The notes below the pieces were generated by a model, which was given only the letters and a program-made list of their open reading frames with translations, had not been told where the DNA came from and did no database searches. This document shows positions 1 through 6,322 of a stretch of DNA of 6,322 nt, one piece after another. A program made the translations under genes and the position numbers. How positions within the stretch are numbered: the stretch's first letter is position 1; every line of letters begins with the position of its first letter. Source of the DNA: Bacteroidaceae bacterium (GTDB taxonomy: Bacteria > Bacteroidota > Bacteroidia > Bacteroidales > Bacteroidaceae); contig CABIXF010000086.1 in NCBI GenBank assembly GCA_902362595.1, positions 1-6,322 on the forward strand. The letters run 5' to 3'.

Positions 1-93
1 AGAAACATTTACTTTTACTCTATATTGTAATTTACACTTGATTATCAGTCGTTTGCAGTTTTATGATATTCTGTGAAAGTATAAGTTCGAGAG
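1..93. other. Non-coding flank, possible end of an integrated mobile element
   Basis: This AT-rich stretch contains no open reading frame with a credible start. It directly precedes a fragment resembling a tRNA 3' end, and no tRNA body (5' acceptor strand, D-arm or anticodon arm) can be found in it. If the fragment at 85-107 is an attachment core, these bases would be the terminal part of the integrated element, where integrase arm sites often lie. That is inference from position only. No integrase gene is visible because the window ends here. Confidence 0.3.
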
Positions 94-107
94 CCTGTCT
101 CTCCGCT
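85..107 (+). other. tRNA 3'-end-like fragment, candidate attachment (att) core
   Basis: The sequence has a T-loop-like GTTCGA (85-90) followed by CCTGTCTCTCCGCT (94-107), which resembles the end of a T-arm and the 3' acceptor strand of a bacterial tRNA. The five bases before TTCGA do not pair with the following T-stem-like bases, and no matching acceptor strand (GGAGAGA-like) lies 60-90 bases upstream, so this is not a functional tRNA. Tyrosine recombinases of Bacteroides integrative elements commonly insert in tRNA 3' ends and leave a duplicated core. From memory, this 14-base string resembles the core described for the mobilizable element NBU1, but I could not check it. A plus-strand terminator just downstream (141-175) fits the original tRNA tail. 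Confidence 0.45.
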
Positions 108-110
108 GAA

Positions 111-126
111 ACCTAAGACATTAGGT
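111..126. repeat. Short perfect inverted repeat beside the att-like core
   Basis: ACCTAA (111-116) and TTAGGT (121-126) form a six-base-pair hairpin with a four-base loop, starting three bases after the tRNA-like fragment. It is too short to act as a terminator and has no U-tract. It may be chance, an RNA-processing feature of the ancestral tRNA tail, or a weak recombinase or repressor site. Confidence 0.25.
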
Positions 127-140
127 AGTCAATTTAAGAC

Positions 141-175
141 AAGTCCCGTAAAATCAACGTTTTACGGGACTTTTT
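141..175 (+). terminator. Rho-independent terminator, plus strand
   Basis: A perfect 13-base-pair stem pairs 141-153 with 160-172 around a six-base loop (154-159), with a GTCCCG/CGGGAC core. In plus-strand RNA it runs into a U-rich tail (171-175, then CUAUUU). The minus-strand version has a poorer tail (UUGUCUU), so the main direction is plus, although some termination of the leftward AsmA transcript is possible. The only plus-strand object upstream is the tRNA-like fragment at 85-107, so this is probably the terminator of the tRNA that once stood there. Confidence 0.85.
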
Positions 176-367
176 CTATTTATCCGGTGGATAACCAAAA
201 GACATTAAAATGCCCATTTCAGGCAAAGTTCCGTTACTAAATCGTTACAGAAAAATCGGGAAAATTTTCTGTAACGATTTTCGATAAGGCCATTGATTTG
301 CAACTAAAAAATGAGTCATAAAATCGGCACTCAAGGTTACCTTTATTTGTAAAATATATCTTAGCTT
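176..367. other. Intergenic region downstream of the AsmA gene
   Basis: No credible coding sequence occurs between the plus-strand terminator and the TAG stop of the AsmA gene (complement of 368-370). The region contains a perfect 16-bp inverted repeat (239-280), annotated separately. No promoter matching the Bacteroides consensus (TTTG, about 20 bases, TAnnTTTG) was evident. Confidence 0.5.
239..280. repeat. Perfect 16-bp inverted repeat with an extra CGTTAC copy
   Basis: Bases 239-254 (AAATCGTTACAGAAAA) are the exact reverse complement of 265-280, with a ten-base spacer. A further CGTTAC lies at 232-237 in the same orientation as the one at 243-248, so the hexamer occurs three times within 45 bases, the third inverted (271-276). 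The hairpin lies 88-129 bases past the AsmA stop codon. In leftward RNA it is not followed by a U-tract, so it is a poor intrinsic terminator, though it could protect the 3' end of the AsmA mRNA. Alternatives are an interspersed intergenic palindrome or a DNA-binding site. Confidence 0.7.
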
Positions 368-3300
368 CTATTGCATCTGATGTATAATTGCCTGACGAAT
401 CCGACTCAAACGTTTTTCAACTTCTGCGTCATATTGAATTCCTCCATCCTTAAACAAATCTTTATACTTACATTTGCGCAATTTATATTTAAATTGTCCT
501 TCCTTGCCACTTAAATCTATTCCAAAATCAATGGGTATCGGTGAATCTAACAAATCCATGTGATAATTGTATGTAAGATCTATACTATGCTCCCCTCCCA
601 CAATCGCTTTATATCGATCCCATTGCAAGACAAAGGGTAATACTTCAATCTTCTTCTTATGCAATATTAAATTTGCCGATAACTTATCTATCTCATGTTT
701 CTCCTTATTCTTAAATCGAAAACGACGTGCTATTTCTTTAAATGTTCCATTATCCATCAGAATCAGATTACGTCCATCCACAGAACAAATAGCATCGGTA
801 TTCCCCAATAATGGAAGCATTCTATTATCTACCGGACCAACTGCTGTCAATCGACAATTAACTAATCCATCCATAGTTTCTATTAAAGGGAATATGGTTT
901 TTACAGTAGGAATCACTTCATGTACTTGCGCTACTAAAAAATCTTTTAACTTCAAATCAAAACAAGTAGTAACTTTATCCTTATGCAAACTATTATACAA
1001 AAGATCTAATTCGGCTTTTCCTAAGTTCGTACGTGTAGTTAAATGAGCCTTTAAAGCTTGATTTCTCACAAAAGCGCTTCCCTGCACATGCTGTAAATCT
1101 ACATTCCTATAATTCATGTGATCAAGGTCAAATTGAAGTTCCAATGCAATATTTTTAGAAATATAAACAGGATGTTGCTTAAGTTTAATAGGTTCTTGCA
1201 CATGCAACTGACTCTCTAAGTTATTCAAGTCTCCGAATGCCATCATCTTACTATTCTGTAACTTCTCGGAAGAGACTCCATAAGACAAAGTTCTCTCTAA
1301 CTCATCATAATCGATATTAGCAGAAAGGATACGAAGGGAACCTTCTACCTGCGGTACACCACTTCTCTTATTTTTTGCATCAGCCACAGACAATGAACCA
1401 GACAGAAAGCAATCAGATTTACCAGCTTGCACATGAAGCCGATTCAATGTTAACTGATGATTCTGAAAACCTAAATAGGCATGATTGATACAAGTCAACA
1501 TCGGAAACTGAGGGATATACATTTGAGAGCGTTCAAACTCCAGAACTCCCTTCAGATTATGCTTCTCACCTGTCCTTCGTTTTTCTTCTACAGGACGAAT
1601 TTCAGAGATTAGTTGTATTTTATCAAAAATAAAAGCCTGTTGCCTATATGGATTTAAGAATCTCAACTTATCAGCCTTAAACATAAGTCCACCTTCCCCA
1701 TTTAATAGATTATTTCCAATTGGTTTAACTCCCACATGTAATTCTAAATTCTGAATAGAGGTCCAGGCTGATGAATTATTCCATCTGGCATCCAACAATT
1801 TACAGTTCCAATGAGTAGTGATTGGAGAAACCTCATCCTTTCGCAATGAAATTGCCGTATTGGAACGTAAACGCAAATCAGACAAATTAACAAATAACTT
1901 TTTTTTATAAGACAGACACAATGTATCAATCTCAGCAACCCCAGAAAAGACTTCTGTCTGCTTTATAAAATCACTGGCATTTTTAGCGTAACCAAAATCT
2001 AAAGAAACATCAGGAATGAAAAAATGTATCTCTTTCTCTAAATGATCAAATACTACATTCTGTATTTTTAATTTTCCGGCTCCCTTTATTAAATGATAAT
2101 TTTTTTTCCTCAACTCATTAACGGCACATCCCAATCTTGCATCTACCATCATCATCCCTGCCAATGTAATCTTCTTATCCATCAGGACCTTCTTTCCAAT
2201 GTAATCAAAATTCAGATTCCCCTTTATACAAGCCTCTATATACGGATCACGAACAAAATTCATTACAGTTCCTTCCAGATTTATTTCACTCTGCATACCT
2301 TTTACAAAAAAACGATTCAATCTTAGGAAACATGAATCCGCACAGGCAGATGAATATTTCATCTCCAAATTTAATTGAATATTCTCTAAATCCTCCCTTA
2401 ATTCTGCCCAATGAAACCTACCTTGTTCCAAACTACCTTGAATGTGTAAATCTGGCAAGGAATCCTTTTTCATAGCACCGTGAATTGTACCCTTCAAAAT
2501 GGTTGTTCCATCTATTTGATAATCTTCTTTTATTGGGAAATAATCAGATGGAATAAAAGCTATCAGGTCTTTTAAACTAGATGCTCCCAAATCAAATTGT
2601 AAATCAATAAATGGTACTTGTTTCCTTTTCAAGTTCATAATTTTTCCTTCCAAATTGAATGGAAAGTCATTTATTTTAAAGTGAGCATCTGACAATTCAA
2701 CACCGGCATGTTCTTTATCTAACTTAACATGACAAAACAAATCAAATGAAATAGAGTCCAATGGTAACCCTGTACCTTGCATCACAGGAGAAGAAACCGA
2801 CAATGAAATATCAGAAAAACCTTGCCCCAGCTTTCCTTCAATCAATATATCAGCATTTTTACAATTATAAATTTGTTTCCGGTGAGGTATTTTTAGTTTA
2901 ATATCACCCTGCGAAATCTGCAATCTATCTATTTCCGACAAAAGTTTAGAAGCTAATTTATGCCCTTTCTTTTTTGTTAACTTAGGTATTGGTTCCTCAG
3001 CATTATAAACCAACTCTAGATTTTCTACTAAAATATTATCAATACTAATAACATGTTCCTTCCACAACTTAAGTAACTGAATAGATCCCGATATTTTTTT
3101 AAACTTTCCAGCAAATGGTGCTTCTGCATTTATAGACTTATCTTGTATTTGAAAACTTCCATCCTTTACTACAATCTCTATAAATGGCCAATTATCCCAA
3201 TAACTCAAATCCACTCTTTCACAACAAAATTCCACATTAGCACGTCTATTAATTTCGCGAGTAACTAATTCAGACAATTGTTCCGGTGTTAAAAGCTTAT

Positions 3301-3391
3301 ATTTCAAATAACAAAATATCCCTCCGGAAAGCATAAGAAGCAAAACCAAGAGTGATAAGAAAACTTTTATTATTATACGAACAAATTTCAT
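368..3391 (-). CDS. AsmA-family protein, inner-membrane anchored
   Basis: The predicted protein is 1007 residues long. An N-terminal hydrophobic segment (about residues 5-27, after the basic start MKFVRIIIK) would anchor it in the inner membrane. The rest, in the periplasm, is rich in alternating beta-strand patterns. The N-terminal region looks like the AsmA N-terminal domain. The C-terminal region (about 855-985) has the AsmA_2-type pattern: FKEIARRFRFKNK, the IDKLSANLILHKKKIEVLPF stretch, WDRYKAIVGG, and a DSPIPIDFGIDLSG segment. AsmA/TamB/YhdP relatives form long hydrophobic grooves and are linked to phospholipid movement to the outer membrane or to membrane-protein assembly. The lipid role here is inferred from the family. 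The ATG at 3391 is chosen over an in-frame GTG at 3439, because the longer form would run through a terminator hairpin and put 16 residues before an ideal signal-anchor. The length is typical of Bacteroidota homologues and the frame is intact. Confidence 0.9.
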   Translation of the reverse strand: MKFVRIIIKVFLSLLVLLLMLSGGIFCYLKYKLLTPEQLSELVTREINRRANVEFCCERVDLSYWDNWPFIEIVVKDGSFQIQDKSINAEAPFAGKFKKISGSIQLLKLWKEHVISIDNILVENLELVYNAEEPIPKLTKKKGHKLASKLLSEIDRLQISQGDIKLKIPHRKQIYNCKNADILIEGKLGQGFSDISLSVSSPVMQGTGLPLDSISFDLFCHVKLDKEHAGVELSDAHFKINDFPFNLEGKIMNLKRKQVPFIDLQFDLGASSLKDLIAFIPSDYFPIKEDYQIDGTTILKGTIHGAMKKDSLPDLHIQGSLEQGRFHWAELREDLENIQLNLEMKYSSACADSCFLRLNRFFVKGMQSEINLEGTVMNFVRDPYIEACIKGNLNFDYIGKKVLMDKKITLAGMMMVDARLGCAVNELRKKNYHLIKGAGKLKIQNVVFDHLEKEIHFFIPDVSLDFGYAKNASDFIKQTEVFSGVAEIDTLCLSYKKKLFVNLSDLRLRSNTAISLRKDEVSPITTHWNCKLLDARWNNSSAWTSIQNLELHVGVKPIGNNLLNGEGGLMFKADKLRFLNPYRQQAFIFDKIQLISEIRPVEEKRRTGEKHNLKGVLEFERSQMYIPQFPMLTCINHAYLGFQNHQLTLNRLHVQAGKSDCFLSGSLSVADAKNKRSGVPQVEGSLRILSANIDYDELERTLSYGVSSEKLQNSKMMAFGDLNNLESQLHVQEPIKLKQHPVYISKNIALELQFDLDHMNYRNVDLQHVQGSAFVRNQALKAHLTTRTNLGKAELDLLYNSLHKDKVTTCFDLKLKDFLVAQVHEVIPTVKTIFPLIETMDGLVNCRLTAVGPVDNRMLPLLGNTDAICSVDGRNLILMDNGTFKEIARRFRFKNKEKHEIDKLSANLILHKKKIEVLPFVLQWDRYKAIVGGEHSIDLTYNYHMDLLDSPIPIDFGIDLSGKEGQFKYKLRKCKYKDLFKDGGIQYDAEVEKRLSRIRQAIIHQMQ

Positions 3392-3416
3392 ACTAATGAT
3401 TCTTATTTTAACATAA

Positions 3417-3449
3417 AACGGCAGAGATGTACGTACCACCTCTACCGTT
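3417..3449 (-). terminator. Intrinsic terminator of the TPR-barrel operon
   Basis: In leftward RNA, bases 3449-3437 pair with 3429-3417 in an unbroken 13-base-pair stem with a seven-base loop (3430-3436), followed by UU AUGUU immediately after the stem's terminal UU. Two of the pairs are G-U (3444/3422 and 3439/3427). In plus-strand RNA these become C-A mismatches, so the hairpin is built for minus-strand transcripts. It starts 29 bases after the TGA stop of the TPR-barrel gene and ends 25 bases before the AsmA start codon. The U-tract is short and interrupted, so some read-through into the AsmA gene is likely. Confidence 0.8.
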
Positions 3450-3478
3450 CCTATACTTGATTTATTAATCTCTAAACA

Positions 3479-4846
3479 TCAAAAACAAAAACCTACACCA
3501 AACACATGTCGAGATCTGCTTATCTTATCTTCATATTCTTTAGAGACGGAAAAACGTAACTGGTAAGTATAGCGCAATACTAATGGACCTATTTTACCTA
3601 AAAGACCGACTTCTGCTGATATAGCACTATAAAGTTTAAAAGAAGGATCCTTTTTGTCTGAATTTTGATTGCCATCATTATCGCTCAAAGAAGAATCTTC
3701 ATCCGATTCAATATAAGGATTGCCATCTTCATCCACAAATTCACCGACTCCGGTATATCCCGGACCAAAAAAGATCCATACAGGAAATTTACGCACAGGA
3801 TTTATAGTCCATCCAAAAGATAAATTCATTTCGGCCTCCAACTGTTTGCTATAATCTTTCTGCAACGCCTTAAAAAGATCTGGATGAAAACTCAAACTAA
3901 AATATCCTCCAACCTTACGCTGCCGATACTTTCCTATAGTTATACCAATAGGTGCACTTTTACTATATTCATAAGCATAGACCTGCACGCGCTGATTTCT
4001 ACTTTGCTGCATTACACGAATATTTTTAGCTTTCTCACTTGCCTGTACAGCATTTCCACAGTTCTGGTCTACAACTCTCTGATACAATTCTAAAGCTTTC
4101 TCATATTCCCCGTCCTCATAATACACTTCAGCCGCATCATAATATTTATTACAATCTGTATCAAAATAACGAATACATTCATAACGCTTGTTGGAAGCAT
4201 TCGTATCAGATGGATTCAATTCCAATATCCTTCCATAATACATGCTAGCTTTTTCATAATCCAATAATTGATAAGCTTCTGCTGCCTTATCTTGACACAC
4301 GATAATTGTATCAATCGATGCAATCAGTTCATCCAAATTAGAATCTGCAGGACAATCAGAACATTCTTTGGCTATACTATACTGCTCTTTAGCCTCCCCA
4401 TACATACATTTCTGGAAAAAATCTGTGCCTCGTTTTCTGTACTCGTAATAACATCCATAAACGAACTCTACATCCGGGTCTACCAACTTATATTGTTTCA
4501 GTTCTTTTGGATTTAATTCTGCCATAATCAACACAGGAGCATATTCTGAAGTGCGAATTATTAATTTACGTCCACGATACCTTTTCCCTGTTTGAAAACG
4601 TAAATAGTAATACATTTCTTCACCTTTCTGTTCCGTATTATACACATCAACTACTTTATCATGACTAGACTCAAAAGTCAAAGAAATATTTGCCGGACAA
4701 GAAATAACCATACCAGCCTCGGTATCCTTTCCAGAAAAAACATTCAATCCAGAACTAACATCTTTCACTTCCAGATTACGCTGTGCAAACGATGTAAAAA
4801 CTGTACTAATCACACAAATCAATAAAAAAATCAATCGCTTTTTCAT
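3479..4846 (-). CDS. Exported TPR protein with C-terminal outer-membrane barrel-like domain
   Basis: The product has 455 residues and I do not recognise a named family. A signal peptide spans residues 1-21 (KKR, hydrophobic core, SFA|Q). Residues 23-120 form a beta-rich domain of unknown type. Residues 140-275 are helical with TPR-like repeats: a degenerate one near 141-165, then AYQLLDYEKASMYYGRILEL (191-210) and AAEVYYEDGEYEKALELYQR (238-257). From about 295 on, alternating hydrophobic strands (GITIGKYR, GGYFSLSFH, EAEMNLSFGWTI, PVWIFFGPGY, LYSAISAEVGLLG, LVLRYTYQLRF) end in FGVGFCF. A terminal phenylalanine is usual for BAM-inserted outer-membrane barrels, and there is room for about eight strands. 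An acidic loop (371-400) holds two DxDGN motifs. Eleven cysteines, including a CxxC at 162-165, are many for an exported protein. It follows the NTF2-like gene by 12 bases and is last in its operon. A role in envelope complex assembly is inference. Confidence 0.85.
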   Translation of the reverse strand: MKKRLIFLLICVISTVFTSFAQRNLEVKDVSSGLNVFSGKDTEAGMVISCPANISLTFESSHDKVVDVYNTEQKGEEMYYYLRFQTGKRYRGRKLIIRTSEYAPVLIMAELNPKELKQYKLVDPDVEFVYGCYYEYRKRGTDFFQKCMYGEAKEQYSIAKECSDCPADSNLDELIASIDTIIVCQDKAAEAYQLLDYEKASMYYGRILELNPSDTNASNKRYECIRYFDTDCNKYYDAAEVYYEDGEYEKALELYQRVVDQNCGNAVQASEKAKNIRVMQQSRNQRVQVYAYEYSKSAPIGITIGKYRQRKVGGYFSLSFHPDLFKALQKDYSKQLEAEMNLSFGWTINPVRKFPVWIFFGPGYTGVGEFVDEDGNPYIESDEDSSLSDNDGNQNSDKKDPSFKLYSAISAEVGLLGKIGPLVLRYTYQLRFSVSKEYEDKISRSRHVFGVGFCF

Positions 4847-4858
4847 AGCATTTCAAAT

Positions 4859-5851
4859 TTAATCATTAACTAACGAACGAACAATATCAAAATCTCCTAA
4901 ATTAAAAACTTCATCTCGAGCTAGAACTTTTCCGTCAAGTTTTTCTGGCTGCCAAGTACGTACCTGGATCAACGGATGTAACTCATCTTGAAAATCAATC
5001 ATCAAGAATACAAAACCAACATCACGATACTGATCTGAATTCCATTCCTGTTTCAGTGTAACCCCATAAATATCAGTTAATTTCGGATGCTGTATAACCT
5101 CTACTTCATCAAATATAACGTTCAAATACTTATTGGATGCAAATACCTTCTTCAAATTAGAAATGTATTCCTTTTTAGTACGCTTCTGATAGACAATTTT
5201 CTCAGTTCCAAGTGATTGTAATGTATAATCTGACTTTGGTTTTTCCTTAATAGCTTTGCCTGTAATAATCAAAGCATTGTCACTAAATACTGATTCAATG
5301 TATTTTAAGTCTTTCCGATTATAAGAAGTTCTATAATTTTCTACAAAGTCAACGATAACCTGACGACGATATAAATCAGACACAGATTCATGTTCTGACA
5401 TAATTTCCTGATATTTATGCTCGTTTATGGCTATTGCCACTCCATCAATTATCCCCCGATCTGTTAAACTGATTACCACTTCCTGATCCTTTACAGAATC
5501 ATTGGCAGCCATCATAGTTACAGGTATATTACGCACTTGGTATCCTGAAGCCGTTTGAATACAAATTTCTTCAATTTGTGAAACCGGACAGGCCATCGGA
5601 CTAGTCTTCCACATTTCTCGAATTTCCTTACGAGCATCCTTCGTAATATTATCACCCTCAATATCTGGTTTATCACCTGTCATTACGGCCTTGTTGCATT
5701 CTTGTAAAAGCCATGACACATTATTTTCAATTGCTTGTTTTAACAAACCATCATCTATCCCATCGGTTAAAACCAATTTCGTTTGCTCCAGTTGTGCAAA
5801 GCTAATTACTGGAAACATCGTTAAAAATAATATCAATCTTATCACCTTCAT
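4859..5851 (-). CDS. Secreted protein with NTF2/SnoaL-like C-terminal domain
   Basis: The product has 330 residues, with a signal peptide (1-19, cleavage after ISFA). Residues 20-155 form a domain I cannot name, with DGLLKQAIENNVSWLLQECN near 34-53, a conserved-looking MWKTSPMACP (80-89), IEEICIQTASGYQVRNIP (93-110) and a beta-strand pair ending in DRGIIDGVAIAIN (131-143). Residues 160-300 resemble the NTF2/SnoaL fold: helix RRQVIVDFVENYRTSYNRKD followed by YIESVFSDNALIITGK, then strands ending in FVFLMIDFQDE and IQVRTWQPE. In other proteins this cone-shaped fold binds small ligands or peptides or mediates dimerisation; no catalytic set is identifiable. The start codon overlaps the upstream stop as ATGA, indicating translational coupling. 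The TPR-barrel gene follows 12 bases after the TAA stop, so the two products probably act together in the periplasm. There is no lipobox cysteine, so it is presumably soluble unless bound to the barrel partner. Confidence 0.85.
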   Translation of the reverse strand: MKVIRLILFLTMFPVISFAQLEQTKLVLTDGIDDGLLKQAIENNVSWLLQECNKAVMTGDKPDIEGDNITKDARKEIREMWKTSPMACPVSQIEEICIQTASGYQVRNIPVTMMAANDSVKDQEVVISLTDRGIIDGVAIAINEHKYQEIMSEHESVSDLYRRQVIVDFVENYRTSYNRKDLKYIESVFSDNALIITGKAIKEKPKSDYTLQSLGTEKIVYQKRTKKEYISNLKKVFASNKYLNVIFDEVEVIQHPKLTDIYGVTLKQEWNSDQYRDVGFVFLMIDFQDELHPLIQVRTWQPEKLDGKVLARDEVFNLGDFDIVRSLVND

Positions 5852-6322
5852 AGTAATAAACTTTTTATAAAATGTTGTGGTATATTTGAATAAAAATCAG
5901 CTTTCAAAACAGGAGTTTTCATAAACAATTGATTCTCATTTATTTCCACCCTTAATAAATGAATGTAATTTAATTTTTTATGATTAAAAACTACTATTGT
6001 TTCTAGATTTCCCTGTTTATTCCTTCCTGTATGACAGGCCGTTATAAAATCTTTCTCGAAATATGCAAGGAAATTAAGCAGTGGTATAGAAATTACTGGA
6101 GTAAAATACCCATACTTCCTATGAGTGATCTGCAAAATTTTTCCTTCTCCATTCGCATAAGTCAAAAACAGATTATTTAATGAATACTCCGGATATTGCT
6201 TCTGAAACACTGGAGTGTATTCTTTTCCTTTTTTCATATACCTCAAATCCGCAACTACGCGCCTATATGATACAGAAGCGAAAATAATCTGCATCGTTAG
6301 TAAAAAGGGGGCACAGTGCATC
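5848..6322 (-). CDS. Partial gene, protein of unknown function (C-terminal part)
   Basis: The frame is open to the right edge and gives 157 residues from an ATG at 6321. I do not recognise the product. That ATG may be internal: the following residues (MHCAPFLLTMQIIFASVSYRR) are neither a convincing signal peptide nor a clear cytoplasmic start, and the natural start is probably outside the window. Visible features are a basic YRRVVADLRYMKKGKEY stretch (19-35), a segment around NLFLTYANGEGKILQITHRKYGYFTPVISIP (50-80) and a C-terminal half with beta-like strands (IVVFNHKKLNYIHLLRVEINENQLFMKTPVL). Its TGA stop overlaps the ATG of the NTF2-like gene by four bases (ATGA), strong evidence that the frame is real and that the two genes share one transcript. 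Confidence 0.7.
   Translation of the reverse strand, partial: MHCAPFLLTMQIIFASVSYRRVVADLRYMKKGKEYTPVFQKQYPEYSLNNLFLTYANGEGKILQITHRKYGYFTPVISIPLLNFLAYFEKDFITACHTGRNKQGNLETIVVFNHKKLNYIHLLRVEINENQLFMKTPVLKADFYSNIPQHFIKSLLL

Noticed and set aside
1..110. Complete tRNA gene ending near 107
   Set aside because: No 5' acceptor strand, D-arm or anticodon arm is present upstream, and the T-stem does not pair. Only a 3' fragment is there.
239..280. Inverted repeat as an intrinsic terminator of the AsmA gene
   Set aside because: In leftward RNA the stem is followed by AGUAACGGAAC, with no U-tract, so it lacks the defining second half of such a terminator.
567..1046. Plus-strand open frame of 159 codons opposite the AsmA gene
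   Set aside because: It lies wholly antisense to a confident gene, its product has no domain-like pattern, and no start signal is evident. It is a shadow of the opposite frame.
1744..1938. 64-codon minus-strand frame inside the AsmA gene
   Set aside because: An alternative frame within a confident coding region, with no independent start signal or recognisable product.
3392..3439. Longer AsmA reading from a GTG at 3439, adding 16 residues
   Set aside because: The extension is encoded by half of a terminator hairpin and adds residues ahead of a textbook start, MKFVRIIIK plus a hydrophobic anchor.
3884..4516. Several short plus-strand frames opposite the TPR-barrel gene
   Set aside because: Low-complexity products rich in His, Ile, Leu and Ser, antisense to a confident gene, with no supporting signals.
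4854..4885. Possible internal Bacteroides promoter: TAAATTTG (minus strand, 4861-4854) with ATTG 20 bases upstream (4885-4882)
   Set aside because: It fits the TAnnTTTG consensus, but transcription would begin almost at the ATG of the TPR-barrel gene, leaving no leader, and the TTTG box has a mismatch. A chance match in AT-rich DNA is likely.

Overview
The window looks like chromosomal DNA of a gut-type Bacteroidota, most likely Bacteroidales. It is AT-rich, start sites lack clear Shine-Dalgarno sequences, signal peptides are short and end in SFAQ-like sites, and a roughly 1000-residue AsmA-family protein is present. No ribosomal or housekeeping marker is present to fix the genus.

All convincing genes lie on the minus strand, so reading order runs from the right edge leftwards. 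(1) A gene cut by the right edge (5848-6322) has an unknown product and overlaps the next gene by ATGA. (2) A 330-residue secreted protein (4859-5851) has an NTF2/SnoaL-like C-terminal half and an unrecognised N-terminal half. (3) After 12 bases comes a 455-residue exported protein (3479-4846) with periplasmic TPR-like repeats and a C-terminal segment resembling a small outer-membrane beta-barrel. (4) A hairpin terminator (3417-3449) follows; its two G-U pairs form only in minus-strand RNA. (5) An AsmA-family inner-membrane-anchored protein (368-3391) comes next. Genes 1-3 look like one transcription unit devoted to the cell envelope. The AsmA gene is at least partly separate, although I could not find its promoter.

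The left 367 bases carry no gene. They hold a fragment resembling a tRNA 3' end (about 85-107) with no tRNA body upstream, then a strong plus-strand terminator (141-175), then a perfect 16-bp inverted repeat (239-280). The simplest reading is that a mobile element integrated into a tRNA 3' end. On that reading bases 1 to about 93 are the end of the element, about 94-107 is the duplicated attachment core, and the terminator is the one that originally followed the tRNA.

Functionally the region is envelope-related: a possible lipid-transport/AsmA protein beside a small operon of secreted proteins. No CRISPR array, transposase, defence gene or complete RNA gene is visible. The least understood content is the secreted three-gene set and the attachment-site-like junction.
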